Positions 1 to 8,603 of a DNA stretch of 64,000 nt are shown piece after piece. The position numbers and the translations under genes were made by a program. A model generated the notes under the pieces. The model did no database searches and was not told the origin of the DNA. It worked only from the letters and a program-made list of their open reading frames with translations. How positions within the stretch are numbered: the stretch's first letter is position 1; each line of letters begins with the position of its first letter. This DNA is from Amycolatopsis rubida (GTDB lineage: Bacteria; Actinomycetota; Actinomycetes; Mycobacteriales; Pseudonocardiaceae): positions 1-64,000 of the forward strand of contig NZ_FOWC01000008.1 of assembly GCF_900115345.1 (NCBI RefSeq), given 5' to 3'.

Positions 1-370
1 AGGACGCCCGCCAGGATCACGAAACGCCCGCCAAGCCCCCTCACACAACCCCGGCAAGACCAAGAAAACGGACACCAAAGGTTAAAACTTAAGCTGAGAC
101 CTCGCCGGGAGCGAGGCACCGGAAGGCCGCGCGGCAGACAAGGCTGGCCGCTCGTCAGCGTTGGTGCCGGTTAGAACCGGCACAAACACGCATGAGCCAG
201 AACTCGAAGCCGCCCGGACCGGCCGAGTCGCGCCCGTCGGCGTGCGCCGGAAGCTGAGGAGTCTGGGCCACAGTTCGTCCGTGCCCGGCGGCAGGCTGCA
301 CCTGGCCGAGGCGATCGTGGGCCGGAACCGGACGGCGCCTCCGAAGCGGGCCGGGGCGGAAGCGAGGCTG
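1..370. other. Gene-poor left edge
   Basis: I see no convincing gene here. Both strands are open for long stretches, but the translations are Arg/Pro/Ser-rich, have no recognisable domain, and overlap one another as expected from extreme GC content. The only structured element is the inverted repeat at 151-196. The first 100 bases are somewhat richer in A and could be the end of an upstream intergenic region. Confidence 0.6.
151..196. repeat. Dispersed inverted repeat, copy A
   Basis: Two 22-base arms surround the dinucleotide AG. The inner nine bases, gtgccggtt and aaccggcac, pair perfectly, and the outer parts pair with several mismatches. The same core and the same ctcgt/acgag-like ends recur at 8411-8452 and 8526-8571, so this is a family of dispersed hairpin elements rather than a chance palindrome. 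Its role (terminator, non-autonomous mobile element or other) cannot be told from sequence alone. Confidence 0.7.
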
Positions 371-552
371 GCCCGGCTGACCCGGCGTGGCTGAGCTGGC
401 GTGGCTGAGCTGGCGTGGCTGAGCTGGCGTGGCTGAGCTGGCCTGGCTGACCCGGCGTGGCTGAGCTGGCGTGGCTGACCCGGCCCGGCTGACCCGGCGT
501 GGCTGAGCTGGCGTGGCTGACCCGGCCCGGCTGACCCGGCCCGGCTGACCCG
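371..552. repeat. 14-bp tandem repeat array, 13 units
   Basis: Thirteen head-to-tail 14-bp units run without gaps. The two commonest forms are gcgtggctgagctg and gcccggctgacccg. Variation is confined mainly to two places, bases 2-4 (cgt, cct or ccc) and bases 11-13 (gct or ccc), so the array is a string of a few unit types. Because 14 is not a multiple of three, a coding role would need a rotating 14-residue peptide repeat, and I read it as a non-coding minisatellite. Confidence 0.85.
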
Positions 553-1171
553 GCCCGGCCGTCCCGGTTCAGCCGGACAGCGGAACGGGTCGGGACCGGA
601 CGCCGGAACGAGTCGGGGCCGGAGAGTCCGGCGAGCCCAGGCAGTCGGCCGCGGTCCGGGCCAGAGCCGGTGCCCGCGTCGGATCCCGCCGGCGAGGTCC
701 AGCCCCGCGCTCGACTCTTCACCGCTTCCGCACGGCGAGGTCGGCAACTCGCGAGCGACCCGAGCGCTTGACTCCGCGGTGAGCTGAACCGTGATGCGGG
801 CCCGACGACCCGGCCATACCCGTTCGCCATGGACCGTCCGCAAGACCGATTCAGCCGCGCCGCGGATCCTTCCCGCATCCGGCAACCCGCCGCCGGAACC
901 AAGCAAGCGTTTGTCAGTTGCATCCAACGGGTGAATCCAGCCGCCCGCACTCGAAAGCCGCTCGCTCGCCGGAACTCCGCGATCGCGAGCGACACCCGCA
1001 CCACACTGGGCCCGCGAGCCGGACCAGGCGGAAATCCGTCTGCCACCACGGCTTTCCCCGAACGCTCCCCGTCCGAAGACGGCGAACCCGCGCCCTGTAC
1101 CGGAAATGTCCCGCCCGCCGCGCCCAGGGTCCCTCCCCGCCGCGCGAACCCCACCAGTTACGGTGGCGCGC
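553..1171. other. Intergenic region upstream of acyltransferase gene
   Basis: No gene is supported in this 619-base stretch. Open frames exist on both strands, but all show low-complexity Arg/Pro/Ala translations without a motif. The promoter of the gene starting at 1172 must lie in its right-hand part, but I see no clear actinobacterial -35/-10 pair. Confidence 0.5.
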
Positions 1172-2308
1172 GTGTCCTCGTTCCGTCCGGTGAGCGCGTC
1201 TTCGGGGAACCGGCGGATCAGCTGGGACCTCGTGCGCGGTGGGTGCGTCGTGCTGGTGCTGCTGTACCACGCGACCTTCATGAGCGTCGTCGTGCATCCT
1301 GAACTGGGGCCGCGGCGGTTCGTGTTCCCGCATCAGATCGGGGCGAGCCTGCTGCTCGTGATTTCCGCGTACTTCGCCGCCGTGACGATCGGGCGCGGGT
1401 CGCTCGGCCGGTACTGGTGGGGGCGGATCGCGCGGTTGCTGCCGGCGTTTCTCGCCGCCGTCGTGGTGATCTACTTCGCGCTGCGGTACCTGTCGCCGCC
1501 CGGCTGGTTCAGCCCGCGGTTCGGCGACCTCGTCGGCAACCTCCTCATGCTCTGGAACTGGAAACCCGCCGACTACCCCTTCCTCGACGGTTCCCACTGG
1601 ACGATTCCCCTCCAGCTCATGGCGTTCACCGTCGCCGCGCTGCTCTACCGCGGCAGCTGGGGGCACGGCCGCAAGTTCCGCGTCCTGATGTGGACCGTCC
1701 TGCTCGTCCCGCTCGCGCAGTGGCCGCTACGCGTCGCCGGGCCGCCCGAATGGTACCGCGTCATCGTCGACGGCTTCGGATTCCACCGCTGGCACCTGTT
1801 CGTCGCCGGCATCGCGGTCTGGCTCTGGACGAACAAACGCGTGCGCACGATCGAATTCGTGCTGCTGGAAGTCCTCTGCGTCACCGCGCACGCCCTGCAC
1901 GGCGCAGCCGTCACCCCGGCCGGGATCGACGTCGAATGGGGCTCGACGCTCGGTATCGCGACCGGGATCGCGGTGCTCTCGCTGGCCGCGGCCGGTCCGG
2001 ACTGGAACCGGTTCCTCCCGTCGTTCGCCCAGCGCGCGATCACCTGGTTCGCCGGCGTGTCCTACGGGGTCTTCCTGATCCACCAGGCCATCGGCTACCT
2101 CGTGCTGCACTGGCTGTCCGGCCTCGGCGTCGACCCGCTGCTGCAGACCGCGGGCATGATCGCCACCGGCATCGTCCTCGGCTGGGCCCTCACCCGCCTG
2201 GTCGAACGCCCCGCCCACCGCTTCCTCATGCGCGGCTACGACGCCTGGACCGCCCGCGGCCGCCCCGACGACGAACCGGCCCCGGTCTCGGCGGGCAAGC
2301 CCGGCTGA
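1172..2308 (+). CDS. Acyltransferase-3 family membrane protein
   Basis: A roughly 378-aa integral membrane protein of the acyltransferase-3 type, a family that moves acetyl, succinyl or similar acyl groups onto sugars of exported glycans, lipids or antibiotics. The N-terminus has the family layout: a 'SWDLVRG' segment, then a hydrophobic helix with LLYHATF. This His is in the position of the catalytic histidine. About ten hydrophobic helices follow, with an ISAYF segment near residue 65 and a final GWALTRLVERPAHR end that matches the usual C-terminal 'E-P' motif. I chose the GTG at 1172; an ATG 66 bases upstream would add an Arg/Pro-rich tail that looks non-coding. The acceptor substrate is unknown. 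Confidence 0.8.
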   Translation: MSSFRPVSASSGNRRISWDLVRGGCVVLVLLYHATFMSVVVHPELGPRRFVFPHQIGASLLLVISAYFAAVTIGRGSLGRYWWGRIARLLPAFLAAVVVIYFALRYLSPPGWFSPRFGDLVGNLLMLWNWKPADYPFLDGSHWTIPLQLMAFTVAALLYRGSWGHGRKFRVLMWTVLLVPLAQWPLRVAGPPEWYRVIVDGFGFHRWHLFVAGIAVWLWTNKRVRTIEFVLLEVLCVTAHALHGAAVTPAGIDVEWGSTLGIATGIAVLSLAAAGPDWNRFLPSFAQRAITWFAGVSYGVFLIHQAIGYLVLHWLSGLGVDPLLQTAGMIATGIVLGWALTRLVERPAHRFLMRGYDAWTARGRPDDEPAPVSAGKPG

Positions 2309-2442
2309 TCCGGACGCTCTCAAGGAAGCCCGGTATCGCGCCGCTGTGGGCGCCAGCACACCTCGAGGTCCGGTGCCGGATAGCCGCGCGCGGCCATAGC
2401 GTGGCAGTCCGGCTTGCGGAGACGAGCGGCGAGCCAAGTGCG

Positions 2443-3135
2443 ATGGGTCGATTGGTCGCGGGCGGTGTCGCGGCGGCCAGCGTCTCCGCGTGTCAGCTCC
2501 CACTGATTCGGGACGGCGGGAATCGCCCGACAGCGCCTCCGCCGCGGGCTGGCCGGGCACCGCCAAGGACACCTCGACGATCGCCGGTTCGCCGAAGACC
2601 GTCAAGATCGACAGATCCGCAGGCTACGTGCGGCGGCGCGCCCGGCTCGATCGCCGTCGAGCGCGAGATCCGCTACCAGGGGCGAAGCCGAAGGGGACCT
2701 GGCACCAGCTGGCCGGATCGACGCTGGAACTCAACGGGACGTGCGGAAACCAGTGCATAGTCTCCTACACGGTCACCGTGCCGGAGCGGACGGAGGACGT
2801 GACCGGGAAGATGGGGTAGGCGAGTTCGAGGCCGACAAGATCAGTTCGCTGGACCTGACGATGTCCGCGGGCGGGTTGCCGTCCAAGACTGCGCCGGGCC
2901 GGTCAAAGCCGTGACGTCCGTCGGCGAAGTCGACGTCACCATGAGCGCGCCGGCCGACGCCACCGTCAAGACCCAAGTGGGCGCCGTTTCCCTCAACGTT
3001 CCCGGCGCGGATTACTCGGTGTCGGCGCACACCTCGATCGGCGACCGGAGCGGCACGCGGCCGGACCGGCCGAGCGGCGCCCACCGCATCGACGTCCGTT
3101 CCCAGGCCGGGGAAATCCGGCGCGGCTCCCCTTGA
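2443..3135 (+). pseudogene. DUF4097-like lipoprotein gene, broken by several frameshifts
   Basis: The ATG at 2443 opens a lipoprotein signal ending in a lipobox-like SVSAC. After about 26 codons the recognisable protein jumps between frames. A stretch with TVKIDRSAG runs near 2541-2622, IAVEREIRYQG near 2650-2685 is in the starting frame, and STLELNGTC through VSYTVTVPE at 2715-2795 is in the second frame. Further pieces are SSLDLTMSAG near 2842 and SVGEVDVTMSAPADATVKT from 2914. Together these match the beta-strand repeats of DUF4097 putative adhesin/lipoproteins in the right order. At least four shifts are needed, so it is a pseudogene or an error-dense stretch of assembly. The start and end are approximate. 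Confidence 0.75.
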
Positions 3136-3374
3136 TCCGCTAGGACCGCCGGACGCCGCGCGTGTTCCGCTTCGCTCCACTGTGGACACTCCGGCGGGCC
3201 CGGGTGTGCGCAGGGCATTCGTGCCCGCTCGGCAGGAAGGCCCGGCAAACGCGGATCGGACTGGCCCGGTTGCGTTGCCTGCGAAGGGGTGAGCCCGGCC
3301 GCCTGCCCGCGCGATCTTTCCCGGATGCCAGCGGCCCGCTCAGGTGCACCCCGCACAAGAGGCCACTCGCTGTC

Positions 3375-3531
3375 GAGCCGTCGTTGGCGGGAGGTCGCTT
3401 GCCGCTGCCGAGTCGTCGCTTACGAGAGGTCGTTCGTGGTCGCCGAGTCGTCGTTCGCGGGAGGTCGCTTGCCGCTGTCGAGCCGCCGTTCACGGGAGGT
3501 CGCTTGCTGCCGCCGAGCCGCCGCTCGTGAC
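3375..3531. repeat. 35-bp tandem repeat array, about 4.5 units
   Basis: Units begin with gagccg or gagtcg and carry a gaggtcgcttgccgctg-like core. Boundaries fall at 3375, 3410, 3445, 3480 and 3515, exactly 35 bp apart, and the last unit is partial. The copies differ by substitutions only, without indels. The 35-bp period is not a codon multiple, so an apparent Arg/Ser/Cys-rich reading frame here is most likely a by-product. Confidence 0.8.
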
Positions 3532-3561
3532 AAGGCCGTTCATCACCCGCCGAGCCGTGCC

Positions 3562-3837
3562 TCACAACGCGAACGCGACACCTCGCACCACCAACGCCGC
3601 GAAGAACACCACCGTGAACGCCAGGTCGAACCCGACCCCGCCGGCCCGGATCGGCGGCAGCACCCGCCGCACCGGGGCGATCACCGGCTCGGTGGCCCGG
3701 TGGCTGATCCGGCGCGCCTGGCCGAGCCACGCGGGCCCGGTCGCGACCAGGCGCGTCCAGTCCAGGACCATCCGCACCACCAGCACCACGATGAACACGG
3801 TCAGGACGTACCCGACCAGGGTCCCGATCAGGCTCAT
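3562..3837 (-). CDS. YggT family membrane protein
   Basis: A 91-aa protein starting MSLIGTLVGYVLTVF. Two hydrophobic helices (about residues 5-28 and 68-90) flank a loop containing RRISHRATEPVIAPVRRVLPP, which is the YggT signature. Family members are small inner-membrane proteins, often near cell-division genes, with a proposed role in division or osmotic tolerance. Here it stands alone, not beside ftsZ or sepF. I chose the internal ATG at 3837, because the 13 extra residues from an upstream ATG are polar and not conserved in the family. Confidence 0.85.
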   Translation of the reverse strand: MSLIGTLVGYVLTVFIVVLVVRMVLDWTRLVATGPAWLGQARRISHRATEPVIAPVRRVLPPIRAGGVGFDLAFTVVFFAALVVRGVAFAL

Positions 3838-3980
3838 CGCACACCTCGCGTCTCCGGCAACGTTCTCCCCCTCCAACGTCCGGAAGTCCCGCGAAGTGTC
3901 CGGTTCACCGGAATTCTCTTCCCGATTGCCAGGATTCGCCCGATCGGGTATCGAGGAGGCTCCGGAGAAGGGAGCGGCGG

Positions 3981-5681
3981 GTGCGCAGTGCGGCGTGGTT
4001 CGGGGCGTCCGGCCGGGCGGGGATGATCCACCGGTCGTGGATGCGGTCCCAGGGCTTCGGCCCGGAGATGTTCGACGGCCGACCGGTGATCGGGATCGCG
4101 GTCAGCGCTTCCGAGCTGGCCCCGTGCAACGTCCACCTCGACCGGGTCGCCGAGGCGGTCAAGCGCGGGGTCTGGCAGGCGGGCGGCTTCCCGCTCGCGT
4201 TTCCCACGATGGCGACCGGCGAGACGCTCATGCGCCCCACCGCGATGCTCTACCGCAACCTGATGGCGATGGAGGTCGAGGAGCTGATCCGCGCCAACCC
4301 GCTCGACGGCGTCGTCCTCCTTTCCGGCTGCGACAAGACGACCCCGGCGATGCTGATGGGCGCGGCGAGCGTCGACCTTCCCGCGGTGATGGTCACCGGC
4401 GGCCCGATGCTCAACGGCAAGTTCCGCGGCGGCGACGTCGGTTCGGGCACGCACGTCTGGAAGTTCGAGGAAGAGCGCAAAGCCGGCCGGATGAGCGAGG
4501 AGGAGTGCTTCTTCGCCGAAGGCTGCATGGCCCGCTCGAACGGCCACTGCATGACGATGGGCACCGCCTCGACGATGGCCTGTCTCGCCGAAGCGCTCGG
4601 CATGCAGCTGCCCGGTTCGGCGACCTGGCCCGCGGTCGACGCGCGACGCTTCGAGACCGCGCAGGCAGCCGGTCAGCGGATTGTCGCGATGGTGAAGGAA
4701 GACCTGCGCCCGTCTGAGATCCTGACCCGCGCGGCGTTCGAGAACGCGATCCGCGTCAACGCGGCGATCGGCGGGTCCACCAACGCGATCGTGCACCTTC
4801 TCGCGCTGGCCGGGCGCGTCGGCGTCCCGCTCGCCATGGGCGACTTCGACGAGTTGGGCCGAGCCGTCCCCACGCTGGTGAACCTGATGCCCTCAGGCCG
4901 GTTCCTGATGGAGGATTTCTGCTACGCCGGAGGAATTCCCGTGGTGCTGACGAGGCTCGCCGAAGCCGGGCTCCTGCACGCCGGGGTCCGCACGGTCGCC
5001 GGCAGCGCAAGGGAACCCGCGGAGTGCTGGAACGACGAGGTGATCACGACCGTCGACGCGCCGTTCCAGCCGCCCGGCACCGGAACCGCTGTGCTCACCG
5101 GGAATCTCGCCCCGGAAGGCGCGGTGCTGAAGCAGTCGGCCGCGTCGCCGGAGCTGCTCGCGCACACCGGCCCGGCGCTGGCCTTCGACACCGCGGAGGA
5201 CTACCACCGCGTCGCCGACGATCCGGACCTGCCCGTCGCCCCCGACACGATCCTCGTGATCCGCGGCGCGGGCCCGAAGGGCTACCCGGGCATGCCGGAG
5301 GTGGCGAACGTCCCGGTGCCGAAGAAGCTGATCGAGCAGGGGATCACCGACGTGGTGCGGATCTGCGACGGCCGGATGTCCGGCACCGGCTACGGCACGG
5401 TCGTGCTGCACGTGAGCCCGGAATCGGCGGTCGGCGGCCCGCTCGCGCTCGTCCGCACCGGCGACCGGATCACGCTCGACACCCCTGCGCGCCGGCTGAC
5501 CCTGCACGTGCCCGACGACGAACTCGCCGCCCGCCGTGCGGAGTGGACGCCGCCGGAAAGCCCGTACCGCAGCGGCTACACCTGGCTCTATCGCGAGCAT
5601 GTCACCCAGGCCCACCTCGGCGCGGACTTCGATTTCCTGCACGGCACCCGGGGTTCCGCCGTGCCGAGGGATTCGCACTGA
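3981..5681 (+). CDS. IlvD/Edd family sugar-acid or dihydroxy-acid dehydratase
   Basis: A 566-aa dehydratase that removes water from 2,3-dihydroxy acids or aldonic acids to give 2-keto-3-deoxy acids. The three iron-sulfur cysteines are visible: Cys49 in SELAPCN, Cys117 in LSGCDKTTPAM and Cys190 in GHCMTMGTASTM. This fits the [2Fe-2S] group that includes L-arabonate and related sugar-acid dehydratases. The GTG start at 3981 follows a gagaaggga ribosome site. The next gene is the ruin of a fumarylacetoacetase-family hydrolase, the usual partner in non-phosphorylating pentose or uronate breakdown. That favours a sugar acid over a branched-chain keto-acid precursor as substrate. The exact substrate is inference. 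Confidence 0.85.
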   Translation: MRSAAWFGASGRAGMIHRSWMRSQGFGPEMFDGRPVIGIAVSASELAPCNVHLDRVAEAVKRGVWQAGGFPLAFPTMATGETLMRPTAMLYRNLMAMEVEELIRANPLDGVVLLSGCDKTTPAMLMGAASVDLPAVMVTGGPMLNGKFRGGDVGSGTHVWKFEEERKAGRMSEEECFFAEGCMARSNGHCMTMGTASTMACLAEALGMQLPGSATWPAVDARRFETAQAAGQRIVAMVKEDLRPSEILTRAAFENAIRVNAAIGGSTNAIVHLLALAGRVGVPLAMGDFDELGRAVPTLVNLMPSGRFLMEDFCYAGGIPVVLTRLAEAGLLHAGVRTVAGSAREPAECWNDEVITTVDAPFQPPGTGTAVLTGNLAPEGAVLKQSAASPELLAHTGPALAFDTAEDYHRVADDPDLPVAPDTILVIRGAGPKGYPGMPEVANVPVPKKLIEQGITDVVRICDGRMSGTGYGTVVLHVSPESAVGGPLALVRTGDRITLDTPARRLTLHVPDDELAARRAEWTPPESPYRSGYTWLYREHVTQAHLGADFDFLHGTRGSAVPRDSH

Positions 5682-5747
5682 CGCGCCGCCTCGTGAAGAC
5701 CGCCGCGGCCCGGCAGGTCGCCGGCGGCGCGCTCCCGCCCGGAACCA

Positions 5748-6190
5748 CGCGGCTCCCGGCTGGCTCTGTCCGACGACGACGCGCGGGTCTGCGAAGCGGA
5801 ACGTCCGGAGCTGTTCTTCAAGAGCGTCGGGCACCGCGTGCGGGCCGGGGGAGCCGATCGGCGTGCGCGAAGATTCCGTTTGGAACGTTCCGGAACGCGA
5901 ATTGGCCTTGGTGTGCAACGCGAACGCGGAAATCGTCGGCTGCCCGATCGTCAACGACGTGAGTTCGCGCAGTATCGAAGGCGAGAACCCGCTGTACCTG
6001 CCGCAGGCGAAGCTGTACCGCAGCTCGTGCACGGCTGTACCGCAGGTTCGCGTGGCTCTATCGCGGCGACGTTTTCGCGCGCGGCGCCGTCCTGGCCACC
6101 GGTACATCCGCCGTTCCCCGCCCGGACGTCACTCTTGAGGAAGACGACGAGGTCACCATCGTGATCGAGGCATCGGCACCCTCGGGAAAC
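5748..6190 (+). pseudogene. Fumarylacetoacetate hydrolase family remnant
   Basis: Conserved blocks of the family occur in the right order but in three different frames. LSDDDARV...PELFFKSVGH is near 5760-5840. GEPIGVREDSVWNVPE through NDVSSRSIEGENPLYLPQAK is at about 5850-6010, including the metal-binding ND-SSR-IE region. RGDVFARGAVLATGTSAVP is near 6060-6120. The N-terminal third normally present is missing. The gene lies directly behind the sugar-acid dehydratase, so a two-gene catabolic unit has probably lost its second step. The limits given are approximate. Confidence 0.75.
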
Positions 6191-6303
6191 CGGTCCGGCG
6201 CGGCTGTTCCGCCTGACCTCCTCTTGACGCGGTCACGCGCGTTCGGCTATTCAATCCCAGTTCACATATCTGTGGAGTATTCATATACTTGAACGGAGTT
6301 GCG

Positions 6304-7608
6304 GTGCTGCCTCCTTCCCGCTCTTCCCGTCCGCGTCGTCTCGCGGCGGTACTCGCGACGGTCGCGGGGCTGCTCGCGTCCACTGCCGGAGCGGCGACCG
6401 CCGCGCCCGCGCCGAGGTCGTGTTCGTTCGCCTGCGTGCCGGACACTGTGGTGCTTGACGGCCTGCACCTGGCAGGCAACAAGATCGGCCTGATGGCCGG
6501 GAACCCGGCACTGCGCACGTCGCTGTCCAACCTGCTGAAGCAGGCGGACGACGCGCTGACCAAGGGCCCGTGGACGGTCGTCGACAAGGAACGCGTCCCG
6601 CCGAGCGGCGACAAGCACGACTACCTCAGCCTCGCCCCGTACTACTGGCCCAGTCAGCCGAAAACGCCGGAAAACCCGCAGGGCTGCCCGTACGTCGACC
6701 GCGACGGCCAGGTCAACCCCGAGATGAAGAACGTGCCGGACAAGGCCGACCGGCTCGTCGCGTTCACCTCGATCTACCAGCTTTCGCTCGCCTGGTACTA
6801 CACCGGCAAGGCCGAGTACGCCCAGCGCGCCGCGCTCGACCTGCGCACCTGGTTCCTCGACGCGGCAACGAAAATGAACCCGAACCTGAACTTCGCGCAG
6901 GGCATCCCGTGCAAGACCGACGGGCGGGGGATCGGGATCATCGAGTTCTCCTACACCTTCACCCAGGTCCTCGACGCCGCGCGGATCCTCGAAGCGGGCG
7001 CGCCCGGCTGGACGAAGGCCGAGGGCAAGGCGTTCCGCGGCTGGTCGGCGGACTTCCTGACCTGGTTGCGCACCAGCAAAAACGGCACCGACGAGGCGAA
7101 GGCGACCAACAACCACGGCACTTTCTACGACCTGCTCACCGCGGCGACCGCGAGCTATGTCGGCCAGCGCGACCTGGCGCGCACGATCGTCCGCGACTCC
7201 GGCAAGACCAGGATCGACCACCAGATCGCCGCGGACGGCGGCCAGCCCGAGGAATCCACTCGCACGCGGACGTACCACTACCACACGTTCAACCTGGTCG
7301 CCCTGACTCGCCTCGCGCAGCTGGGCAAGCACCTGGGCGTCGACCTGTGGTCGTACCGGAACCCGCAGGGCGGCAGCATTTTCGCCGCCGTCGACCATCT
7401 GCTCCCTGCGGCCACTGGTGCTGCGCCGTGGCCGTTGCCGGACATCCATTTCATCCAGTACGCCGCCCTCGACAGCGTGCACGCCGCCGCCGACGCGGGG
7501 GACTGGAAGGCCTGGGCCGCGGCCGGCCGCATCCCGGCCCCGCCCGGCGGCGACCTGTTCCCGGTACGCCCGGCGGCCGAGCAGCTGGACGACGTTTCCA
7601 CCACCTGA
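6304..7608 (+). CDS. Secreted alginate lyase family protein
   Basis: About 434 aa. A signal peptide with an Arg-rich start, a hydrophobic core and a likely cut after AGAATAAP leads into an all-helical domain. Family hallmarks are visible: HDYLSLAPYYWP early, NNHGTFYDLL in the middle (Asn and His of the active-site groove), and TRTYHYHTFNL later. Alginate-lyase-fold (PF05426-type) proteins cleave uronate-containing polysaccharides by beta-elimination, but many actinobacterial members have unknown substrates. I prefer the GTG at 6304, five bases after an acggag site; a TTG at 6289 is the alternative. It sits next to a sugar-acid dehydratase, which would suit uronate use. Confidence 0.8.
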   Translation: MLPPSRSSRPRRLAAVLATVAGLLASTAGAATAAPAPRSCSFACVPDTVVLDGLHLAGNKIGLMAGNPALRTSLSNLLKQADDALTKGPWTVVDKERVPPSGDKHDYLSLAPYYWPSQPKTPENPQGCPYVDRDGQVNPEMKNVPDKADRLVAFTSIYQLSLAWYYTGKAEYAQRAALDLRTWFLDAATKMNPNLNFAQGIPCKTDGRGIGIIEFSYTFTQVLDAARILEAGAPGWTKAEGKAFRGWSADFLTWLRTSKNGTDEAKATNNHGTFYDLLTAATASYVGQRDLARTIVRDSGKTRIDHQIAADGGQPEESTRTRTYHYHTFNLVALTRLAQLGKHLGVDLWSYRNPQGGSIFAAVDHLLPAATGAAPWPLPDIHFIQYAALDSVHAAADAGDWKAWAAAGRIPAPPGGDLFPVRPAAEQLDDVSTT

Positions 7609-7617
7609 GCCCGTTTT

Positions 7618-7649
7618 CACCCGGACGCGGCACCCGCCGCGTCCGGGTG
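7618..7649 (+). terminator. Hairpin terminator after alginate-lyase-like gene
   Basis: A perfect 14-bp stem, cacccggacgcggc paired with gccgcgtccgggtg, closes a 4-base loop ten bases after the stop codon. There is no strong T-run, as is usual for high-GC actinobacteria. Confidence 0.75.
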
Positions 7650-7712
7650 TCCGGCACCGGCCGTGAAACGATTCAGAAAGACCGATGCGCCGGAACGGGA
7701 AAGGGAAACGCC

Positions 7713-7997
7713 GTGATCAAGACCAGCCGGAGCAACGGCTCCGGGGCCCGGCGGGTGACGTTCGTCCTGCCGCTCGACACCCCGCCCGGCCCGGTGAGCG
7801 TGGTCGGCGACTTCAACGACTGGCAGCCCGGACGCCACGAACTCCGCAAACGCTCGAACGGCACGCGCTCGGCCGCGGTGGAAGTCCCGCCGGGCGCCCG
7901 GCTGCGCTTCCGCTACCTGGCCGACGGCGGCCGCTGGCTGGACGACCCGGACGCCACCGCCCGCGACGGGCGGGACTGCCTGTACATCGCGGACTGA
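7713..7997 (+). CDS. Small CBM48/isoamylase N-terminal-like protein
   Basis: A 94-aa protein with a GTG start behind an aagggaaa site. The VSVVGDFNDWQPGRHEL segment and the following GARLRFRYLADGGRW and DDPDA segments are the glycogen-binding E-set fold seen at the N-terminus of glycogen branching and debranching enzymes and in AMPK beta. Here the fold stands alone without a catalytic domain. Stand-alone members occur in actinobacteria and are presumed to bind glycogen or act as regulators; the role here is unknown. Confidence 0.75.
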   Translation: MIKTSRSNGSGARRVTFVLPLDTPPGPVSVVGDFNDWQPGRHELRKRSNGTRSAAVEVPPGARLRFRYLADGGRWLDDPDATARDGRDCLYIAD

Positions 7998-8009
7998 CCC
8001 CGCCCCGCC

Positions 8010-8285
8010 CGGCGAGACGCGGGCGGCGGCGGAGGCGGCTGGGTTCGTGTGGGCGGCGGAGGCGGAGGCGGCCTGGCTCGTGTGGGCGGAGGCGGCTTGG
8101 CTTGTGCGGGCGGTGGCGGAGGCGGAGGCGGCTGGGTTCGTGCGGGTGGTGGTGGAGCCGGCTGGGTTCGTGCGGGTGGTGGTGGAGCCGGCTGGGTTCG
8201 TGCGGGTGGTGGTGGAGCCGGCTGGGTTCGTGCGGGCGGTGGCGGAAGCGGCTGGGTTCGTGCGGGCGGCAGCGGCGGAAGCGGC
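8010..8285. repeat. 30-bp G-rich tandem repeat array
   Basis: Three identical 30-bp units occupy 8131-8160, 8161-8190 and 8191-8220, each starting gctgggttcgtgcggg. Diverged units follow at 8221-8250 and 8251-8280, and shorter degenerate versions precede from about 8020. The plus strand is strongly G-rich and C-poor in the array. The period is a codon multiple, so both strands stay open: ten-residue repeats rich in Val/Gly on plus, and a Pro/Arg/Thr repeat on minus. No start signal or domain supports a gene. Confidence 0.8.
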
Positions 8286-8410
8286 TCGGCTCCCGCGAAC
8301 GGGGCGAGGAATCGCACCCGATGGCGAACACTTGCCCGGAGCGACGCCTGGCCGGCGAGCGGCTGGTGCGGCCGAGGACAGGCGAGCCGCAGGGTGGATC
8401 GGTCGGCCCT

Positions 8411-8452
8411 CGTGAGTGTTCATCCCGCTTCTAACCGGAATGAACGCTCACG
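8411..8452. repeat. Dispersed inverted repeat, copy B
   Basis: Arms of 20 bases, beginning cgtgagtgttcat and ending atgaacgctcacg, pair with three mismatches around a CT centre. Core and ends match copies A and C. This copy is just downstream of the 30-bp array. Confidence 0.7.
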
Positions 8453-8525
8453 ACCCCCGACCAGCGCTCCGGCGAGGCGGGTCCTGCGGCACCGGTGGCG
8501 GAAGTGCGGCGATCCTGGCTGGCGT

Positions 8526-8571
8526 CTCGTGCGCGGTCATGCCGGTTAGAACCGGCACCAGCGCGCACGAG
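8526..8571. repeat. Dispersed inverted repeat, copy C
   Basis: Twenty-two-base arms, starting ctcgtgcgcg and ending cgcgcacgag, pair at 19 positions around the same gccggttagaaccggc core as copy A. It lies 32 bases before the TetR gene start and so could affect its transcription. Confidence 0.7.
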
Positions 8572-8603
8572 TCCTGAGCCGCACCCCGCCCTAGTTTTGG
8601 AGC

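Noticed and set aside
371..552. CRISPR-like array
   Set aside because: Units are contiguous 14-bp repeats without spacers and no cas genes are present. The 35- and 30-bp arrays fail for the same reason.
82..1281. 399-codon minus frame across the 14-bp array
   Set aside because: It is low-complexity Ser/Ala/Pro/Arg with a rotating repeat caused by the 14-bp array and no domain, and it runs into the start of the acyltransferase gene on the other strand.
3140..3844. Arg-rich minus frame overlapping yggT
   Set aside because: It is out of frame with the recognisable YggT sequence and is built largely from the 35-bp array.
7913..8317. Proline-rich protein on the minus strand through the 30-bp array
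   Set aside because: The period happens to be a codon multiple, but there is no ribosome site, the frame overlaps the CBM48-like gene, and its ends are non-repetitive Arg-rich sequence.
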